Shown in pieces: positions 63,501-64,000 of a DNA stretch of 64,000 nt. This stretch comes from Elysia crispata (Eukaryota > Mollusca > Gastropoda > Plakobranchidae), in assembly GCA_033675545.1 (NCBI GenBank), contig JAWDGP010003890.1:255001-319000 (forward strand), read 5' to 3'. Within the stretch, counting starts at the first letter, position 1; each line of letters begins with the position of its first letter. The notes beneath the pieces are model-generated. The model was not told where the DNA came from and made no database searches. It saw only the letters and a program-made list of their open reading frames with translations. Made by a program: the position numbers and the translations under genes.

Positions 63501-63887
63501 CTTACCAGGAAAGTTTCCTCTGTTTGAATTTTTGCCTCCAACATTATGTATCATTTTATTTTTTACATATGTCTTGTCAGGCGCTGATGGTCTTGGAGTT
63601 AAGGCACTAGCTTAAGGCATTAACAGATCAGACTTGCCTTGCCTTTAGATAACAAAAAAGTGATGAAATGATTTCTGAACGACAGATTAATCTGTGCAAA
63701 CCTTTATGTCATCACCTAATTAACAGGCCAGCAAGGCAGACCAAATGGTATGGAGCGGCTTCTCTATCAAGATGAGGGAGAATATGAAAGACTGGCTGCT
63801 GAAAATATGGAAACTATATCTGCATATGGAGATCCTTTCATGGAGGCAGTCTGTCGAGATGCTTGTGATGGTCACCATGTGGGCAGG
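33556..63887 (+). CDS. NUP205: Nuclear pore complex protein Nup205 (29 exons, 3' end outside window)
   Basis: Nup205 is the very large all-helical solenoid scaffold of the nuclear pore inner ring, where it works with Nup93, Nup35, Nup155 and the Nup62 channel complex. I placed 29 exons whose splice phases all agree, giving 1,498 codons with no stop. Blocks that identify the family, in order: RKHKPDFISL (about 46-55), LILSDLFDLNELAAVELL, PGLTRGLVAVLLFYDG, LELALEYW, GPHCAYHCFSLL, APGFDPYL, LAINPRTRKADYLTNI, GFVECLD, PQLAELGYRLIY, RYLRT, LNRQRSHTQRLVKLLL, DFILK-like DYILKAGG and VCRDACDGH. Vertebrate Nup205 is about 2,000 residues, so roughly the last quarter lies to the right. The start codon (ATGGCGGTC, 33,556) precedes MAVNLAD and a GTATGT donor, and joins exon 2 to give GARIWAPF, similar to the vertebrate N-terminus. 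Introns hold many repeats but no exon appears damaged. Confidence 0.96.
33930..34050. repeat. CTAGAT-type hexamer repeat cluster (intron 1)
   Basis: Interleaved CTAGAT/AGATCT words form a short palindromic repeat cluster in NUP205 intron 1. Confidence 0.8.
35421..35563 (+). CDS. NUP205: NUP205 coding exon 2
   Basis: Residues about 8-55, after a TTGGTCATAG acceptor and before GTGAGT. It contains the strongly conserved RKHKPDFISL block. Confidence 0.95.
36161..36332 (+). CDS. NUP205: NUP205 coding exon 3
   Basis: Residues about 56-112, with a CCCCACAG acceptor and GTATCT donor, phase 1 out. Contains EALILSDLFDLNELAAVELL. Confidence 0.95.
36889..37107 (+). CDS. NUP205: NUP205 coding exon 4
   Basis: Residues about 113-185, with a CCTTTTAG acceptor and GTGGGT donor. 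Contains PGLTRGLVAVLLFYDG and QSRAGRTW. Confidence 0.95.
37268..37730 (-). mobile_element. Dispersed repeat family 2, copy 2 (in NUP205 intron 4)
   Basis: Inverted copy of 26,751-27,224, full-length and clearly similar. It carries several small deletions relative to copy 1 (for example near the GCATGCTCACA word). It lies between exons 4 and 5 without disturbing splice sites. Confidence 0.7.
38154..38239 (+). CDS. NUP205: NUP205 coding exon 5
   Basis: Residues about 186-214, a charged segment reading KEIDKLQKEKALGPAKHRKQ. It matches the family's FEKLQRERGLG...KHRKE region. Acceptor TTATGCAG, donor GTAAAT. Confidence 0.93.
38765..39650. repeat. Diverged 422-bp tandem duplication (intron 5)
   Basis: Two consecutive copies share TCATCAGGGAATTTTTATAT, GAGGCTTTGTGTTTTCTTG and TCTGCATTCCGAT words at a constant offset of about 422 bases. 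Point differences show an old event. Confidence 0.85.
39981..40662 (-). mobile_element. PIF/Harbinger element, deletion derivative (intron 5)
   Basis: The left end starts GGGAAGGGCCACACTG and the right end is its inverted copy. Similarity continues to about 40 bases per side (GAAG, GGGAGAAGCGA). It is flanked by TTA at 39,978-39,980 and 40,663-40,665, the three-base target duplication of PIF/Harbinger. The interior holds only a fragment of the transposase, so it needs another copy's enzyme to move. Confidence 0.9.
40236..40460 (-). pseudogene. PIF/Harbinger transposase N-terminal fragment
   Basis: The minus-strand frame begins MHPINRMRQEHGEFHHLTRN and continues FSYFRMSRDSFFRLHELIED and TTNFRKPI. 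This is the conserved start of HARBI1/ALP1-like nucleases (H-E-[YF]-[GY]-x-[YF]-H, then [YF]-F-R-M). It ends before the DDE catalytic core, which is deleted. It lies inside the TIR-bounded element. Confidence 0.85.
41465..41690 (+). CDS. NUP205: NUP205 coding exon 6
   Basis: Residues about 215-289, including RQTLGDIIFCLACQKPLNKQ and LLVALWYCFDVS. The donor is GTGAAG at 41,691. The alternative GTATGG six bases downstream would put a stop in the next exon and is rejected. Confidence 0.93.
41960..42127 (+). CDS. NUP205: NUP205 coding exon 7
   Basis: Residues about 290-345, including GLKAAAQFAWGVLLRQLSH (family: TVRLAWALALRGIS). Acceptor TATGGCAG, donor GTGAGA. Confidence 0.93.
43631..43752 (+). 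CDS. NUP205: NUP205 coding exon 8
   Basis: Residues about 346-386, a helical segment with ERLIDLALEAKLFSFLSLSV. Acceptor ATTCAAG, donor GTGAAT, phase 0 out. Confidence 0.92.
44024..44086 (+). CDS. NUP205: NUP205 coding exon 9
   Basis: A 21-codon exon reading EFFLRRLHGLITDFIHQFPL and K, matching the family's EFYIRRVHNLITDFLALMPMK. It is too short for ordinary ORF calling, but its phases fit both neighbours. Confidence 0.92.
44627..44655. repeat. (GGT)n microsatellite (intron 9)
   Basis: A short GGT run with one GAT unit. Confidence 0.85.
45046..45159 (+). CDS. NUP205: NUP205 coding exon 10
   Basis: Residues about 408-445, including TKELKNRGDEMSRLIL and EPPPHRGDQHDFLTV. Acceptor CATGTAG, donor GTATGT. 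Confidence 0.93.
45537..45659 (+). CDS. NUP205: NUP205 coding exon 11
   Basis: Residues about 446-486, with the conserved LYYKDPLKLELALEYWSP. Acceptor CTTTCAG, donor GTAATG. Confidence 0.95.
46417..46555 (+). CDS. NUP205: NUP205 coding exon 12
   Basis: Residues about 487-532, with LKGLATGPHCAYHCFSLLRV, one of the most conserved blocks. Acceptor TCTCTCAG, donor GTATGG, phase 1. Confidence 0.95.
46766..46968 (+). CDS. NUP205: NUP205 coding exon 13
   Basis: Residues about 533-600, with SPVSWDHIFSSMNQY and a less conserved Gly/Ser-rich middle. Acceptor TTTTTTAG, donor GTAGGA. Confidence 0.94.
47135..47317 (+). CDS. NUP205: NUP205 coding exon 14
   Basis: Residues about 601-661, with VMVLFGLLSCTVPFTMKGEI and AATIWQTLESSQ. 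Acceptor TTTCCAG, donor GTGAAG. Confidence 0.95.
47814..48083 (+). CDS. NUP205: NUP205 coding exon 15
   Basis: Residues about 662-751, with VELEEVESRNEEFPLTRGF, LGAGTRAPGFDPYLDF and TRAYKDRAEK. Acceptor TCACACAG, donor GTTAGC. Confidence 0.95.
48942..49928 (+). mobile_element. Dispersed repeat family 3, copy 2 (in NUP205 intron 15)
   Basis: Direct repeat of 29,152-30,118, very similar along its length, with about 30 extra bases near 49,810-49,845. The short acidic frame seen in copy 1 (MTKRHNTY...) here meets a TAA after EDEELEP. The exon-like block after TTTTTCAG is at 49,530-49,593. The sequence just upstream (48,440-48,840) carries an AAGATGGCGAC word and an acidic NSDDDENV reading ending at GTGAGT. 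Confidence 0.6.
50793..50975 (+). CDS. NUP205: NUP205 coding exon 16
   Basis: Residues about 752-812, beginning WQVVSACLEILVKLLVDYQ. Acceptor TTCACCAG, donor GTGAGT. Confidence 0.94.
51281..51338 (+). CDS. NUP205: NUP205 coding exon 17
   Basis: A short 58-nt exon reading VQQILEEAVHQFEHFTSFP (family: SLLEEGVKQLDTYAPFPG). Acceptor TGTTTTAG, donor GTCAGA, phase 1. Confidence 0.9.
51909..52098 (+). CDS. NUP205: NUP205 coding exon 18
   Basis: Residues about 832-894, ending LLAINPRTRKADYLTNIT. The donor GTAGGT gives phase 2, which fits the next exon. Confidence 0.95.
52270..52340. repeat. Near-perfect hairpin, 31-bp arms, 9-base loop (intron 18)
   Basis: AAGTTCTCATACCAATGTAA (left) is exactly complementary to TTACATTGGTATGAGAACTT (right). 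Outer bases extend each arm to 31 with a few mismatches. The loop is AATAATATG. It could be a tiny palindromic MITE or a hairpin RNA precursor. Confidence 0.85.
53075..53235 (+). mobile_element. LINE ORF2 3' tail fragment (intron 18)
   Basis: The reading GKGSRGKQ, stop, EKMLDELTKWLSV, TDALKVT, then a degraded SHDCLC end resembles the C-terminal tail of LINE ORF2 proteins. In that family a Gly/Arg-rich segment is followed by a W-L helix and an R-D-R-x-x-W-x-x-M-I end. It shares CATGATTGCCT with the tail at 59.9 kb. Confidence 0.5.
53430..53550 (+). CDS. NUP205: NUP205 coding exon 19
   Basis: Residues about 895-935, with HTAAAVRILCQVCQETASQ. Acceptor CTACTCAG, donor GTGAGT. Confidence 0.93.
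55162..55261 (+). CDS. NUP205: NUP205 coding exon 20
   Basis: Residues about 936-968, with SSELLQGFVECLD. Acceptor TATTACCAG, donor GTATGT, phase 1. Confidence 0.93.
55658..56612. mobile_element. Possible TIR element (intron 20)
   Basis: GTGACATTTT at the left and its rough inverse AAAATTGTCAC at the right are each followed inward by AAAAAGTGAAACAATTTT or its complement. The repeats are imperfect and offset, there is no transposase, and a target duplication was not established. Confidence 0.3.
57379..57543 (+). CDS. NUP205: NUP205 coding exon 21
   Basis: Residues about 969-1023, with APNLAHWLLGFQLQKPV and TTLQDPG across the junction. Acceptor CCATAAAG, donor GTAATA. Confidence 0.94.
57885..58130 (+). 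CDS. NUP205: NUP205 coding exon 22
   Basis: Residues about 1024-1105, with SPKTCLHSILSMLERG, RPQLAELGYRLIYSL and APTLRYLRTTHDFLF. Donor GTAGGT, phase 1. Confidence 0.95.
59675..59815 (+). CDS. NUP205: NUP205 coding exon 23
   Basis: Residues about 1106-1152, with WLLKTAAIELRTTCLNRQRS and HTQRLVKLLL. The donor is GTCAGT. A duplicated, more consensus-like GTGAGT lies 68 bases downstream, but using it would bring an in-frame stop (TAA at 59,827). Confidence 0.93.
59822..59968 (+). mobile_element. LINE ORF2 3' tail, tandemly duplicated (intron 23)
   Basis: The reading VIVMRDRDVWKIMI is repeated as VKVMRDREVGKIMIAYAEEL, then a stop. This is the RDRxxWKxMIAYA end of LINE ORF2 proteins. The 68-bp duplication includes the bases just after exon 23 and creates a second donor-like GTGAGT. 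Confidence 0.55.
60179..60271 (+). CDS. NUP205: NUP205 coding exon 24
   Basis: Residues about 1153-1183, an acidic low-conservation linker (ADDGDMTVADRDTALSV). Supported mainly by phase agreement and good splice sites. Confidence 0.85.
60572..60819 (+). CDS. NUP205: NUP205 coding exon 25
   Basis: Residues about 1184-1266, with RNRLLGVLDTVSFEQQFP, FFDRDQVEALV and QGPMVAGQRPHITE. Acceptor TTTCTCAG, donor GTGAGG. Confidence 0.95.
61362..61435 (-). mobile_element. tRNA-derived SINE head (intron 25)
   Basis: On the minus strand AACAGTCAGTAGAGTGCCAG resembles a tRNA D-arm and box A. GGTTCAAATCC (61,376-61,366) is a near-canonical box B at the right distance. The acceptor stem is not preserved, so it is a SINE head, not a tRNA gene. 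Confidence 0.55.
61849..61912 (+). mobile_element. Degenerate tRNA-derived SINE head (intron 25)
   Basis: CTGGATAGCTCAAAAGG (box-A-like) is followed by GGGTTCAATGCTGG (box-B-like). It resembles the minus-strand remnant at 7,037-7,095. Confidence 0.35.
62035..62226 (+). CDS. NUP205: NUP205 coding exon 26
   Basis: Residues about 1267-1330, with LLQRKRRALDGWRQIVGVLL and PQDLLAGERRQ. Acceptor CTTCTCAG, donor GTAAGA. Confidence 0.95.
62544..62787 (+). CDS. NUP205: NUP205 coding exon 27
   Basis: Residues about 1331-1411, with a Ser/Gly-rich variable middle and the conserved end LQIVLKGLIDYILKAG. Donor GTGAGA, phase 1. Confidence 0.94.
63279..63377 (+). CDS. NUP205: NUP205 coding exon 28
   Basis: Residues about 1412-1444, with VRVNLYGALLYCLQIAKKPD. 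Acceptor TTTCATAG, donor GTGACC. Confidence 0.94.
63727..63887 (+). CDS. NUP205: NUP205 coding exon 29 (last in window)
   Basis: Residues about 1445-1498, with ERLAAENMETISAYGDPFME and AVCRDACDGHHVGR. Ends in phase 0 at GTGAAT. The gene continues beyond the window. Confidence 0.95.
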
Positions 63888-64000
63888 GTGAATATCTGTA
63901 GCTTTTCTAATATGAATCTTTCAATTTTCTCTTCTGGAAAAGACTAAGAAGTGAAATATGTTTAGGAATTATTTTTATATATGCATATATAGGGCAATGT

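Overview
The window reads as an AT-rich invertebrate nuclear genome, most likely a mollusc and perhaps a gastropod. The evidence is long AT-rich introns with GT/AG splice sites, a metazoan nuclear-pore gene, mariner, PIF/Harbinger, LINE and tRNA-derived SINE remnants, and a very high load of GA/CT and AGT/ACT microsatellites. The lineage is inferred from repeat style and protein similarity; no species is claimed.

Layout. Bases 1-12,600 are mostly non-coding, with several very long microsatellites, a foldback (terminal-inverted-repeat) element at 9.25-9.93 kb, and one probable signal-peptide exon on the minus strand (6606-6672). At 12.66-13.37 kb two phase-compatible exons of an unrecognised gene lie on the plus strand. 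From 14.1 to 26.5 kb the sequence is repeats: an unnamed dispersed family in three copies carrying a decayed zinc-ribbon ORF, a broken LINE ORF1/gag-like gene, and a 4.5 kb satellite array of a 54-bp unit (17.5-22.05 kb). Satellite units at both edges of that array run in the opposite orientation. At 26.7-31.8 kb there are two further dispersed repeats, a large GA/CT hairpin and a nearly complete but dead mariner element (30,418-31,800, TA target duplications).

From 33,556 to the right edge lies the 5' three-quarters of one gene, NUP205, the large inner-ring nucleoporin. I placed 29 coding exons whose phases all join without a break, giving 1,498 codons. The vertebrate protein is about 2,000 residues, so roughly the last quarter lies outside the window. 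Its introns hold a PIF/Harbinger derivative with TTA target duplications, a 422-bp tandem duplication, a near-perfect 31-bp-arm hairpin, LINE 3' tails and SINE remnants. They also hold one member each of two repeat pairs whose partners lie upstream of the gene.

Apart from NUP205 and the two small orphan exon groups, I see no intact protein gene. Long reading frames over the microsatellites and the satellite are by-products of repeat units whose length is a multiple of three.
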